In this document: positions 46,598 to 59,012 of the stretch, piece by piece | How positions within the stretch are numbered: the stretch's first letter is position 1 | Layout of the letters: each line of letters opens with the position of its first letter | Assembly (NCBI GenBank): GCA_025266875.1 | Contig: JALLLT010000041.1 | Span: 1-64,000 of the forward strand | From: Fennellomyces sp. T-0311 | Lineage: Eukaryota > Mucoromycota > Mucoromycetes > Mucorales > Lichtheimiaceae | Direction: 5' to 3' | Length of the DNA: 64,000 nt | The notes under the pieces: generated by a model | Seen by the model: the letters and a program-made list of their open reading frames with translations, nothing else | The model's database searches: none | Told to the model about the DNA's origin: nothing | Position numbers and translations under genes: made by a program

Positions 46598-49500
46598 ATG
46601 CATATCTCTTGTCCCAACAACACTTCATCATCATCATCCACACGCCAGCACAACCGTCGTCGCCGACAACGCCATCCTCGCCGTAATCAAAAACAACCAC
46701 CACCACCACAACAGCAGCAGCAACAGCCTGATCAGAACTGGGACAAGAATGATTTGTTGACCAAGGCTTCGTCTGCTCGCTCCCATCACACCGACGACGA
46801 CGACAACAACAACAACAACACCTATCCACAGGCCGAAGGAGCAGGTTTTCTCCCAACGCCACCCCCCTCGCCTCTCACTACACCACAGCAACTCGCTTCC
46901 TCGGACGAGGCGCGAGTCGCGGAGGAACGCCTTCTCGCTTCGAAACGCGACGGCAACCTCAAGGCCGTCATGTCCGAACTCGCCACGCTCAAGCGACAAG
47001 GTTACACCCTGTCCGAACAAGCATATGCCATTGTTCTTGAAGCACACGCATGTTTGCGTCGTGAAGGATCACCGCTGACGCACATGCTTCAAGGTATTAC
47101 TTGAGATACTTTGGGTTCCTGAAATAAGCACTAACTCAAGCAACAACAACAATAGTATACGAAGAAATGATCACAACCATCCGCCCCAGCGGCAACACAT
47201 TTTCGCTCCTCATCCGTGCCCTGTGCAAGCGCGATATTGAAGTGCAGAAAACTGTTGCAATGCTTAGACGCCAGTCGGATCGTGCCGGCGATGACAAACA
47301 ACATCACAGCGACATTGCAGCACTGCAATTGGAGGGCAATGCCGACAAGGCGCTCACACTGTTCAACACTGCGATTGCTCACGGATGCGTGGGTGAGCTT
47401 CAAGTGGACGTTTTCAACCAGCTGCTGCGTGTTTTCTCTCACCATGGCAACAAAGAAAGTGCGCTGCGCGTGTACAACCACATGACCCCCATTATGCCCA
47501 AGACTAGTGTCACCTTCGCAGCACTGGTGAATCTGTTTGGACGTGCAGGAGACATTGATTCAGCGCGGGAATACTTTGCCGAGTTCAAACGTCACAACCC
47601 TCCTTGCTGCCACGTGTACAGCGCCCTGGTGGATGCTTACCTCAAGTGCGGTCTGATTGACGACGCTCTGCGGATCGTTCGCAACGATATGCCTCAAGAC
47701 GACGTCAAGGTCACCACTATTCCATACAACGCCATCATTCGCCACTATTGCGCCCGCGGCGAGATGGATCGTGCCAAGATGCTTTTGGCTACCATGACCG
47801 TGTCACCCGATTCCAGCAGCTACGGCCCCATTCTCTCCGCCTACTGCCAAGCCAACGAGTTCTCGCTGGCAACGGATATCTACAACTCCTTGATCAAGAC
47901 CGACCTCAGCAAGGCTTACGGCAACTTGGCGAACTACGCTTTGCTGTGTTTGAAGAATGATCGATCGGACAAGGCACTGGAGGTTGTTGAGGATATGCGC
48001 ATGGCGGGATTGGAACCCGACGCTGTGTTGTCGGAGCGTGTGGTTGTCTATTTCGTCCAGAAGACCCAAGTTCCTGAAGCCATTGGTGCTCTCCAGACCG
48101 TGATGGAAGCCATGTCATCGCGTTCGCTCTCCAAGGCCTCTCCTCGCTTGATCCATGCTGCTACCAAGATCGTCGACTGCGTCGCTTGCACAATGGATGG
48201 CCGCTTTGCTCCGATTTTTACGGTTGTGCGCGCAATTTCGGCTTGTTCCGCTGGGGTTCCTGTATGCTTGGCTCGTCCTTTGGCCAACAGCTACCGCCAA
48301 CATCCCAGTGAGCGTTCATGTGTGTCGAGTCCTCGCGATTTCCACCTCTTGTACGAAGCCGCCCTGGCATTGACGGAAGAGGAGTTGCCGTTTGCCGAGT
48401 TCGTTTTGGATCTCGTGAGCACAATGCGCCTCTCCGACAATGGTTTGGTGCTGTCCCAAGATATTGTACTGCGTGTCTTGTCGCGGCTTCAGTTGATGGG
48501 TGATGTCGATGCAGCGATGGCATGGAAGGCAGCTTTCGATCCCCAGTCCTTATCGATGGCGCTCTCTCCTCACGATGACAAGATTTCGACGGTCGATTCG
48601 CTTTCCAAGGATGTGATGCGTGCAGTGACACGTGGTGATACACGCGAGGCAGTCCGCATTCTGCGTGAGCAAATTGTGTCAATGGGCCACGCCCCTTCCC
48701 CCGAGCCGATGCGCGACGCGATTGCTTTGACGGGCAAGCAAGGTCATTTGGATGATGCGCAGCAACTCTACTCGCTCAGCACCAAGGCTTTCCGACAGCA
48801 TCTGGAGCAGCAACGAGCACAGCGCGCAATCTACATGGCCACCAACAGCATTCTGATTGGCTATGCTCAGCAAGGCAACATGGTGCGCGCCAAGCAGTAC
48901 TACGATCAGATCAAGAAGATGGGTCAGTATCCCGATGGCAACGCATACGCAAGTCTTTTGTTGGGAACCGCGCAAAGCGCCAGCACGACTGACGAGGCAA
49001 CCGATGCACTGATCATTTACGACGAAGCCAAGCGCCATCATGTCAAACCTACCACCTTCTTCTACAACGTGGTGATTTCCAAGTTGGCCAAGGCACGCAA
49101 GCTCGAACCTGCTTTGCGCTTGTTTGACGAGATGCAGCGTCTGTTCAAGTTGACTCCCAATGCCATCACTTACGGTGCTGTGATTTCTGCCTGTGTTCGC
49201 GCTGGATCCGAAGCTCATGCCTGCCGTCTTTTCGAGGAGATGCTCCAGCAGCAGCGTCAAGAGCCCCGAATTGGCCCATTCAACAACATGATCCAGTTTT
49301 ATGTCCGTCAACAACCCAACCGTGAGCGTGCGCTGTCTTACTTTGCCGAGATGCGTCGTCGTCAGATCACGCCATCTGCCCACACCTACAAGCTGCTGAT
49401 GGAAGCCTACTGCATGATGGCACCCTACGACATGGAAACCGCCCACCAATTGCTCGCCGATATGGAATCCGAGAGCAAGCTGCGCCCCCAACCCACCCAC

Positions 49501-49980
49501 TACGCCACACTGATCTACGCTTATGGCACGATTCACAAGGACGTCGAGAGAGCACAAAAGGTGTTTGATCAGGTGATGGGCATGAAGCGTCGTCGGTCCG
49601 GTGATGAGGAGGTTGTGTACCAGGCCATGTTGGATACTTTGATCACGAACGACCAGTTGGAGCGTGCCGAAAAGATCTACGAGCGCATGTGCAAGGAAAT
49701 CAGCAAGAGCAGCTCGCCTTACATCGAGAACTTGCTGCTACGGGGCTATGGCCAAAAGGGCATGGTGAGCAAGGCCGAGGCATTGTTTGAACGCATGTCG
49801 GATGACAAGGCATGCCCCGCTGGTGTGGTGGTCCGTGAACCCAGTACCTATGAAGCCATGGTCCGTGCTTACCTGGATAACAGCATGGTGTCCAAGGCCA
49901 AGTCCATCCTTGATCGCATGGTCTGTCGCCAATTCCCCGAAAAGGTAGTCGCATCAGTCGCCTCTTTGATTTTTGATTAA
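46598..49980 (+). CDS. Large pentatricopeptide repeat (PPR) protein
   Basis: Probably a mitochondrial RNA-binding protein for organelle transcript stability or translation. Exons 46598-47093 and 47156-49980 give 1,106 residues. The N terminus is Ser/Arg-rich (QHNRRRRQRHPRRNQK), which could serve as a basic presequence, then Pro/Gln tracts and an acidic DDDDNNNNN tract. From about residue 135 to the end are tandem ~35-residue helical hairpins of PPR type, for example VTFAALVNLFGRAGDIDSAR, TFFYNVVISKLAKARKLEPA and NAITYGAVISACVRAGSEAH. It resembles the general fungal CYA-5/PPR class but I cannot name the orthologue. It has one intron in a large gene and is clearly more GC-rich than its flanks. 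Confidence 0.85.
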
Positions 49981-50464
49981 GTTCCTTCACTACTCGCACA
50001 ACATCTGTATATATCCGTCTCTCATCTCTTCCATACTAATTTTACGCTCGTCTTGATTTACAAAATTAATAATGAATAAATGTACATATGCAATTCAACT
50101 TGTTTCTGCCCTCATGTGCTAGCGTATAGGCCAATAAGTGGGCTGCTATGTTCAACACACCCCGGCCTTCACAGCAGGGTGTTTTAAACTACGCGGCCGA
50201 ATACGTGAGCGGGTAATGATGTATCGTCTGACAAAGGCGGTTTGGAGTGTACAAATGGATTCTTTTTAAGCTTAAAAGCGATCAAAAGTGCAAGCCAGCT
50301 TACAAGCATGTTCAAAACTGCTGCTTTTAAATAATCAAGTGGTAGATACTACTGGACGATTAGGTGGTATAAGAGAGTGGTTTGCGACGACCGGTGGGGT
50401 TCAGCAGGACCGTAAGCACGCGCATGCCAAGCAATTGGGTCATCTTTTTATGTATATGTGTGCA
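49981..50464. other. 3' flank between convergent genes
   Basis: Contains an AATAAA-like ATGAATAAATG at 50071-50081, consistent with PPR mRNA polyadenylation. No other feature. Confidence 0.5.
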
Positions 50465-51285
50465 TCATACTGGCAACCGGTCAATTGGATCCTCTTCTCT
50501 TGGCGGTGATTGTAACACGCTATTTAATGATGCCCGTAATCCAACATCCACCACCAGCTCGTTTCGGTAAAACGGATCTCCCTCTTCGTCGCTACTGGTT
50601 GGTATGGCAGATGGCAGCATGAGGGTCAGGCTCTCGGCACCGAGGGCAGATATCAGGGGTGCTGGTACGGGTAATGTGGTGACGGTGCCATTATCCGGCA
50701 CATGAAGAGTGGACATGATGAATATTCGTATCACTTGTAAGACGTAAATGATCAAATCGAGCATAATGACACGTAGTGAACTTGAATGATATTCTACGGT
50801 ATCCGGTTCGTCCTGCACCGTTAGCTTCTCATCGATACAAATCGCGCTTGTTCGCTTACGGTTGCCGACAAAGTCAATAAGGATACCCGGCTGTCCAGGT
50901 TCCGTGGTGGCGTGTATAAGGATGCAGATGCCGAGTTCAGCTGTGGCTACACCCGTTGCCGTCCGTAATGTTCGTCGGTTTGCCCTGGACGTGAGTAATG
51001 GCGAGAGTAATGGCTGTATATCATCAGCATCTCTTGATACTTTTCTCGGAATGGCTGTAATTTACCAGTTGGAGGAATATTCGGAAAATCAGGACAAGGA
51101 GGCTGGCATCGAGGAAATAGGTATATACAAAATGACAGTATAGCAACGAATCCAGAGAATGAATCACATCTAGCTTGCCATGGATGCTCATTACAAAGAT
51201 GTGAAAAGTCTATTGTTGAAGCAAATTCAGCGGAGGAAAACTGGGTGACCTCCTCAAATTGCCTATTTTCGACGAACGCATGCAA
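50465..51285 (-). CDS. DUF1746-like multi-pass membrane protein
   Basis: Exons 51169-51066 and 51013-50465 join across a 52-nt GT-AG intron. The first reads VIHSLDSLLYCHFVYTYFLD followed by ASLLVLIFRIFLQL; the second continues PLLSPLLTSRANRRT, then ELGICILIHATTEPGQPGIL-IDFVGN and a further membrane helix MLDLIIYVLQVIRIFIMS. The order 'yfLD.SL..LL.R...QL' plus 'IDFVG' before a 'LDLLI..LQ' helix is what I recall for the fungal DUF1746 family, which includes the Dsc4 subunit of the Golgi Dsc E3 ligase. That assignment is from memory. The first exon and start are not resolved; an ATG at 51285 opens a plausible N terminus. Confidence 0.6.
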
Positions 51286-52569
51286 TATCTTTATTTATGA
51301 CTACGCATATTGTTCGCCGATTTGTATATCAATCACTGCTTTTACTCTAATGTAGCATTGTCTATCCAGTGATCACTATTATCCATAAACCTCAAGCTGG
51401 TTTTGGTTCGGTCAGTCTTTGGTATGAAAAAGTTAAAGCTGCTGTCCTTCTTTTGGTGAGAGGTTATCATTTTTTTCACTCATCGTTTCCGTTCGAAGCA
51501 GGCACGAAGCTAATCAGCATGTTTATGCCGGTCTAACCGAGACAACCAAAGTGAGTTGAGTAAGCATATGAGTCACAAGATAGCTATATCTTCCCGGTGT
51601 ATGTAGCCAGATTGGCTTCTTATACTTCTTGTCGGTATTTTTTTTTCGTTGCTTGTAAAAAAAGCTTTCGATTGCCCACAGTCTGTTCAAAATGCTCGAA
51701 CGATCCGCGGCATAAAAAAATGTAGGAACAACTATATTGTACATTCATTATCCCAATTGATACTTACTGTCCCAATACTTAAAGTCAAAGTAGAAGCATT
51801 CAAAACGTGTTTTTTGAATAGCGACAATGCCTTGGGTGGCAGCTCCGAAAAAGCGTCGCAACGACGGTTCAACTTTCATTTACAGCGCCATCGATGAGTA
51901 AGCCAGTTGTAGAATTTGGATCACTTGCTGACATTTAATGTTAACTGGAAAAAAGAAGGGCAGAAATACGCACACCTGCCTTTATATATATAGACTTAAA
52001 GCAACTACGATTAAATATATGGATGTGATCATCTCTTCAGCATATGTTACATTGCATATTTTCTAACCACTATTGTAAGTTCAGTTCGGAGGACAACATG
52101 CACCTGAACTGCAGGGTAACACTCTTGTTCTGAAAAGGAAACAAGCCGCTGGATGTCAAGTGTCTAACTAATTTACATTCTTGGATAGATCTGATAAGAA
52201 TACTTAGTAAAAAATTTAAAGTTGACTTTTGCTTCATTCATTCGTGACTCTATTTAGGTTTTCAGTGAAGGTGATCATGGCCTCACTCCAAGCCAAGTGA
52301 TCGTGTTGATAAAGCAGTTGAAATACTAACGTAACGTAGTCTAGTGAGAACGGTGATCCTGGGTATTGGGGTACCGAAGTGCACATTGATATTCGCACTG
52401 CAACAAAGATTTGTCGTATAGAAGTCATGCGCATGTAAACCATAGTATGCAGATGTTGCGGATGATGGGGATCGCTGATACGTACATAATAAGACGTATT
52501 TTATTATATAGCTGCCTACATAATTAATAACCGCAATGGATTGTTTGACATAATTCTAGGATGAACATT
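51286..52569. other. Region without a confident gene
   Basis: A short plus frame ending at 51896 (APKKRRNDGSTFIYSAIDE) looks like a protein C terminus, but no upstream exon could be linked. The rest shows nothing I can support. Confidence 0.35.
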
Positions 52570-53630
52570 TTAAAGTATCCGTAACGCAAAATTGGGAGGA
52601 TGCCATTATCTATATCTTAGCGGTATTCGAGGTCTCAGAGACGAATGGGATCAAGTACTGGGGTCATGGAACATTCCAACCCTACAAACCCTGGAGATTC
52701 ATTATGTCCCGTTATCTATGGACTCTTTTATAACGATGCTCAATCAATGCCCTGCTTTGGAAACACTTACCGTTAATTCTGTGCGGCTACTGTAATTAAA
52801 TTCAGCCTTCATTATACCATTTTATGCGATACCTCATCTAAGACATTGCAATGGACAGCAATTGAACTCGATAACGATCTCTCACTATTTACGCTGCTTC
52901 GCAACGTTTCGATATCGGCCTGTCTTTTTCCCCGTAAGGGGTTTTTTCAGACATGGCACCAGATACCCTTTTATATCTATACATTTGTACCGCAAGAAAG
53001 CGACCATATACCTATTGGAGCAGGTCAAAAAATCTTCCAAATAAAATTTATACTTTTCAACTATTTACGCTGCTTCAACGACTTCCTACCTTGGAGCAAC
53101 TGACTATACGCCGATCCCGTCTATCATTGGGGGTACCGAATAATTCCAAATATCTCCAGCAATTAAAGCATCTACAATTACATGGCATTACATGGAACGA
53201 AAATCAGGAGATGGATATGGGATCTGCAGTAGCACGCTTTATCCAAGCCATATCTGCCAATTTGAAGCTCGAATTCGTCGAATTATCTAATGTACCGATG
53301 CCCGGTATCGAACCACTACTTGCAATTACCAATATACCGACTTTGAAAAACCTCACCGTGGACCTCAATCGATTGCTATCTTCTGACGGATTGCTGGATT
53401 TTGTCAAGGCGCTCCGAGAGACTAGTATTGATAAACTAATACTTCGTCATGTCCGCGAATTGTCGTATGCTATACTCGATGCATTGGCCGAGCTACCATT
53501 TCTTTTGGCGTTTTGTATACGAGCGTCACATCCTTCTTATAGTGTAACACATGTCAGTAACGAAGGCCTACAGCAGATATTGCGCAAGAGTTCAAGTCTA
53601 ACTGAAGCTCTGTTTAACCATCCATGGTGA
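52570..53630 (+). pseudogene. 5'-truncated, decayed F-box/LRR gene (family copy 4)
   Basis: Only the LRR half remains. Recognisable parts are MLNQCPALETLTVNSVRLL (to 52795), LLQRLPTLEQLTIRRSRLSL (about 53070-53130), LQQLKHLQLHGITWNENQ, AVARFIQAISANLKLEFVEL and LDFVKALRETSIDKLILRH. These align in order with the middle and C-terminal parts of copies 1 and 3. No F-box is present, there is a stop after RLL at 52793, and an extra ~176 bp interrupts the frame near 52900-53060. Confidence 0.75.
52885..53076. repeat. 16-bp direct repeat bounding extra DNA in F-box pseudogene
   Basis: CTATTTACGCTGCTTC occurs at 52885-52900 and again at 53061-53076. The intervening 160 bp has no counterpart in the intact F-box copies. 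This is a tandem-duplication remnant or an insertion with a long target duplication. Confidence 0.6.
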
Positions 53631-54146
53631 AAATACACTCAGTATTAATCAGGTAGTTTGTTTGATAAAGCAACAACCGTCAAAGTACAACATTATCCAT
53701 TCGAAGCCTGGAGGATGGGATGTCAATCTATGCAACGGACATTTTATCAGCGCCCAAAATGTATTAAGTAATGTACATATCAGAAGTGAAAGCTATGGCG
53801 AAGAAAGCCCTGTAGATAATGACAATGGCTTTCTAATCAATAGCTTCATTGATGAGTTCCTTCATGGTTAGCGACTCATAAGGCAATCGCACTTTTGTAT
53901 CTTAATCTATAATTTGATATGTATAAAGTGCTCCTGATTGCAGATACGTAGAATGTTTATTTTTCTCTTACGTAGCTCCGTTGCAAACATACACTTTGAT
54001 ACCTGTCCGTAAACAAACCACAATTTTCTGGGTACATACTCTGCGCCGTATTTGCAATAAAACAACAAATGGGTGGCATAATTTTTATTCATATATACGT
54101 CATATGTAGGTGACTAGAAGAACAAGTAAATTAAATGTGCAGCGTA
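53631..54146. other. Intergenic DNA
   Basis: AT-rich. The plus frame 53662-53871 may be the decayed C terminus of the preceding F-box copy. Nothing else supported. Confidence 0.4.
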
Positions 54147-56168
54147 CTAATTGTATATGGATAAGGCAGAAAGAGGCGCAGTGCGATCAGTGGTCCCAGA
54201 GCAATCCCAAACGCTCAAAGTAATAGGAGAATCGTTGAAGATTTGTAAACCTTGTTCAGTGATACCATTAAGATAACTCAACTCGAGGTGTTTGAGTGTC
54301 TTGATAGCGGCCAAATGCTTCAGGGTAGTATCAGTAACGTGCTTATCCAAATTCGTCAATATGATGTATTCGATACAAGGATGATTCTGCATCCTTTCAC
54401 AAAAGGCATTGAGCAGTTTCTCAGTGACAGTACAATTCCGAACATCCACTTCTTGTAGTGTTGGAATAATAGGAAGATATTCGAGGAGGACAGTACTGAA
54501 CGGGAATCGCTCAGACCCAATAGATGCAAAGCTAACTTCGCGTAAGGTTAACTCTTTCCCCTTGGATGCCAAACCATAAAACAAGTTTCGCATGTCTTGC
54601 TCGTCCGAGTACGTAAGTCCACAGACCAGGACCTGTAGCTTTGGTAGGCCTACTATTGCGTTGATGATTTCGTCTCCAGATGCAGCATATTGTGTGAGGT
54701 GTAATTCCACCAGAGCTGGGGATCTCCTCAATATGTCAGCTGCGGCTGAGCACGAAAAAGATGTCCTGCAAAGCAAATCCAGACGACGAAGATTACTAAA
54801 TTCAGTCGAACCGCTCACAAGCTCTTGCAGGGGACTATCCGAAAAGGCGTTTGAATAGAGTTTCAGTGACTGTAGGGTGGTGGCATGGTCTGTTACAAAG
54901 GCTGTAAAGTTCTGTGGATGGTGTACTGCAACTGCCAGTTCGCGTAACCCACTTGATACCAGAGGCTCGTCCGTGTCGTTGTCATCATACGTACCCTCGA
55001 TGTTAATGGCGAAAGACACCAGGTTTTTGCAATAGCGATGAACCGTTTTTACCACCAGCGATGAGCAATAAAGAATATGAAGATTGCGTAGTGCGGGACA
55101 ACAGCGAAGAATATCCTCCACGACTGCCAAATCTATGCCTTTCACTGTAAGATATAAATCGGTTAAGTTTGATGTATAAGCCGCTCCCAGCTCTCCTGCA
55201 TTATCCGCAGTAAGCATAGAATCGTATCCAGAATAGCGAAAGTATTCAAGGTTTCGACAAGTCGATAATATGTTTCTGACGGGCATGGGTTCGATATACT
55301 CGTCATTTTCAATTAAAGCAATCTTCTTTAAAGACTGTGATGCCTTCGCCAGCGCGCATAATAGACCGTCATCGCATTCAATACGGCATCCTGGAGTATC
55401 CGGTTAGCTACAGCGGCAAAAGCTATAAGCCATCAATCACTTACTGTATAAAGAAAGACCTTCGAGTCTACTGAAACGACCTTTCTCAATTCCAGAAAGC
55501 AAAAACGCGCAAAGGTTGTGCGACAAGCACACGAGTGAGATGTTGTAAACAAAATGGTCAACATTGTGGAGAAGGGATAGATCTGCCACCGTGAACCCGT
55601 CTTCGTCATCAATTTCCAAAACAGACCAAAGTGATTCCCATTCCAAAAGTTGACCACGCCATCTCCTGGATACTTGAAGAAGTGATATTCGATCCTTGAG
55701 CGAGAGAGACTTGACTATACTTGCTACAATATCATAAGGAGCCCTGGCAAGAAAATCCACGCATTGCTCGTCCTTCGCTTTCGCTTCATCATATCCTTGC
55801 TGGAGAGCATTGTGGTGTTGGTTGCACACGTTTGCGATCCCTTGTTCGTACACGCCCATTGCACGTTGCTGGTATCCGAGCAGTGAGTACAGTTTGCCCG
55901 CTTGAAGATAGCCGATAGGCGACGTTGGTGTAGTCCGTATCGCTTTCTCTGCCTCGAGAATTTGTTTTTCCAATAGCCCGACGTTCCCGGAAGCGGCAGC
56001 ACGCAAGTCGCGTAGCAATACTTGGTTTTCAATGCTGAAGCTGGATTCTCTGTCATGGTTCAAATTTGATTGTCCATTTCTAGCTGTGTGGAGTTCATCG
56101 TTTTTACTCTTTTGAGCTGTTCGTAGTCTCCCAATGCTGTCAGTCAATTCAACTTCTTGATTAGACAT
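54147..56168 (-). CDS. TPR-F-box-LRR protein, Pof3/Dia2-like
   Basis: Probable SCF substrate receptor. The start at 56168 gives MSNQEVELTDSIGRL. Residues ~50-110 carry TPR-like helices (AIRTTPTSPIGYLQAGKLYS, LGYQQRAMGVYEQGI). An F-box follows (LARAPYDIVASIVKSLSLKD...LLQVSRRWRGQLLEW). An intron near 55437-55397 joins LEGLSLYR to CRIECDDGLLC. The second exon to 54147 holds LRRs (VVEDILRCCPALRNLHIL, LKHLAAIKTLKHLELSYLNG). TPR-F-box-LRR order is that of fission yeast Pof3 and budding yeast Dia2, which act in replication and telomere control. It is a different subfamily from the other F-box copies here and looks intact. Confidence 0.8.
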
Positions 56169-56639
56169 GCTGAAGTTTGAGTCCGGAAGAAGGGGAACTT
56201 GCGAAAATTTAACCACAAGCAACAGATGGCTGTCGAACCATTCTCTGTTACACACAGCGGTTATGCGTACTTGAAAATAGAATAGATGAATGAGATATAT
56301 TGCCACGGAAAAAACGCAGGGTTGTGTTGGGTGGAAGATAGCAAAAAAGTATGCATTTAGGATGGGAGTGTTGTTCTTTTTTAAGCAGGTTCCTGGTACA
56401 TCTGCTATGCTCACAAATGGCTTGTTCTTATGCAAACGCCGGCCTTCAATCATCTGCTTTCAGAATTCATATGCAACCAATAAGTGGCATCGATTGATCT
56501 CTTCATTAATTATAAAGCGATTTAGCATATAATCATGTGTCAAGAATTTTATTTTCGGTAGGATAGATATAAAAAGTTTCAGTCAAGAGTTGGGTAGCTC
56601 ATGAAATGAATAGTTCGAGTAAGTAGTAGAGCCCACTAT

Positions 56640-57119
56640 TCAGTAATGATAAAGAAATATACAGATGCCTTTTAATGTTAAAGGTTGTACTGGTGAGCTT
56701 AATAACTTCTCCATAGCGTGGAAACTCGAGAGTGAAAGGCGTTTTCTGCGATGGAAATCTGGTGGGTCGAAATCGAATTTCATAGTAACGACTGATGTCA
56801 CTTCCCCATTCTTTTCATCCATTTTCTCGCCTTTATCAGTTGTATTACTTTGCGTTAAAGAGAAAAACGCTGTTGATATCAAGAATTCATGTTTATCCGA
56901 TTCCATATAAAAAAATAGCTTGATACGGTGTATATCAGTAAAAGTGTTAGGTTCGTGCCAAGGAGTACAAAAGTAAAGGCGGTCCTCAAGTGTATATTGA
57001 CCGTAAAACGTTTTGGATTGAGCCACCGGCGCCATATTTTTCACTGTACACCAGACGAGCCGACCCAAAAGAGCTCTACTACCCTCGAATTTTTCTTTGG
57101 CAGCCGCATCGCTTGTCAT
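56640..57119 (-). CDS. Unrecognised 159-residue protein
   Basis: A single open frame starting MTSDAAAKEKFEG and ending LKGICIFLYHY. Secondary-structure alternation and the segments YTLEDRLYFCTPWHEPNTFTD and IKLFFYMESDKHEFLISTAF suggest a beta-rich folded domain. No membrane segment or known motif. No nearby gene links to it functionally. Confidence 0.45.
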   Translation of the reverse strand: MTSDAAAKEKFEGSRALLGRLVWCTVKNMAPVAQSKTFYGQYTLEDRLYFCTPWHEPNTFTDIHRIKLFFYMESDKHEFLISTAFFSLTQSNTTDKGEKMDEKNGEVTSVVTMKFDFDPPDFHRRKRLSLSSFHAMEKLLSSPVQPLTLKGICIFLYHY

Positions 57120-57299
57120 TGAGCAAAGATTTGGTTTGCCCCAACCCTAAGTGCACAGGTTGAAGACTGAATTTCAAAGAGTACAATGATGCCCCGTATG
57201 CTCGTCGTGCCGTGGATCTCGACAGGTAATGTGTTCATTCAAGAGCTCTTATGAATATGAATAATAACAATCAAACCCCTTACATAGTTGTTTCTACAT

Positions 57300-58360
57300 C
57301 ATGTCTACCAGATATCGTTGTCCAAGGAAATCTGGTGGTTGCGGTGATTCATTGAACGTGCACGACGATGAAATTTCTGATCATCTCCTGCCTCACCTTC
57401 AGGCCGAATTCCAGCATATTTGACGCATTGCAGCGCAGTCTCCAAGAGTCTTGGTAACTTACTTCGAAGCTGTCGTCCAAAACGATCCAGGTGTCCATCG
57501 GTTACAACGTATACTGCGCGAGTTCCATGTTCTACGATACGCCAGTCGCCGCTTACAGTATGTAAGTGCACTTGTACATCGCCAAAAATACCATACTCTT
57601 CACGATACGTGCGCACCGCCCGGCAAACCAGTTAATTACAAACGCTTCTCGAAATTCAGTGATAAAGATGGATATGCGGGCTTCATTCCTTCCACTGGTT
57701 ACCTTCGGCTTATGCACACGGCTTTGGTTGATGAGCTAAGGCCATTGATGGACAAGGAGCTAGCGATACTTGCAGGAGAAATCCTCAAGTGTGACCACTC
57801 GTTTAAGGTCCCAAAACATACGGCGAAACTTGAAGGCTCATCAGCATTTACCGTCTTGAATACTGTCTGCAATGAATACGAAAAAAATACGCTTGCAGCT
57901 CCTGGTGCCAACGAAATTTACTGCCCATTGGGAGCAGCCCTTGAAGGACATGATCGCGTCGTATAGTCTGTGCAACTAAAAGCAACCTGAACTCTTCTTC
58001 ACCGATAACGTGAAAGGCGGTCGTCAACTCCTAGAACGCTCTATCCCGTCGCTTAACCAGGCCATAGGCAACGTCCAGCAAACAGGTTGCATTCATCAAA
58101 ACCAGCCACGCCAAAGTTTCTTGGATCTTCCACTCGCAACTAACGTCGAAATCGCTCAAACCACTCCTGAAGTCAATAACGCCGTACAAAGTATTCGTAA
58201 CTCCCACTCAGCTATTTGTTGTTCGCTTCGGCTGTGAATGGAATTTCGATCCTATAAGCAAAGTTACAAGCAAGGTTTTCCTGATATAAGTGGCATGCTT
58301 GGATTCGGTATGGCTCTTTTAATACGACCGGTCTGGAAACGTTACGCATGCCTTGGCTTC
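57300..58360 (+). pseudogene. Decayed DDE-type transposase gene
   Basis: In order on the plus strand: MSTRYRCPRKSGGCGDSLNV (57301-57360), a stretch like AVVQNDPGVHRLQRILREFH, then PSTGYLRLMHTALVDELRPL, KCDHSFKVPKHTAKLEG and TVLNTVCNEYEK, and later NVKGGRQLLERSIPSL. The 'DHSFKVPKH...NEY' block is one I recall from large fungal DDE/RNase H-fold transposases, in which the D is catalytic. Frameshifts near 57420 and 57470 and a stop at 57421 break the gene. Superfamily not assigned. Confidence 0.6.
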
Positions 58361-59010
58361 ATTGATCGTTGACCCCAGTATATTGAAAGCCGGTCGCAAC
58401 GTCACTGGGGCTCTCAAGAAGCTTATAGAGAGTAATGGTAGTCCACCAAGATTAGCTTAAGAGCAAAAAAAAAGTTTGTAGATTGAGTGCGTTAATAAAA
58501 ATAATAGATCTTGACACTTTTAGGTTATTCAGATAAAAAAAAATCAAGGATTTGTCTAATGTTTATGTATTGTAGAAAATCACTATAATGGGGATTGGCC
58601 AAGCATCTATTCTAGCGTATTTCATCAGATGAATACTCTAGAAGAGGATCGATGACTAATATTTACATGGTATTACCTTACACCGGTTTCATTGAAGCTG
58701 AATTATGTTCTACAGGACATGTGTCTATCACAGAGTACCCGGAGTCGATATTGCTCGTCATCGGTAAAACGTAATGTAAACACGCAATCCGATACATCCT
58801 TGGCCAAGCATTCGCTATCCAGGAATGGAGACTATAATTTCCAGTCAAATATATGCTTGTTACACTAAAAGCTTTCTCACCACACAGGCAACAGTAGGGC
58901 GCCATCCGGTCGGCCATGATCCCAGTATGTATATTTTAGAAGAAAGTGCCGTATGATAGAGACATCATAATAATGAATATAATTAATAATCTAGCTTTCA
59001 CATAAAGCAA
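58361..59010. other. Intergenic DNA
   Basis: No supported feature between the transposase pseudogene and the pogo-like element. Confidence 0.4.
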
Positions 59011-59012
59011 TA

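Noticed and set aside
46598..46830. CAN-rich repeats as a stand-alone satellite
   Set aside because: They lie within the PPR N terminus and encode its Pro/Gln/Asn tracts.
48679..49557. 292-codon minus-strand open frame
   Set aside because: It is antisense to the PPR repeats and follows their composition; no domain, no splice structure.
57305..57616. 103-codon minus-strand frame
   Set aside because: It is antisense to the recognisable plus-strand transposase pieces.
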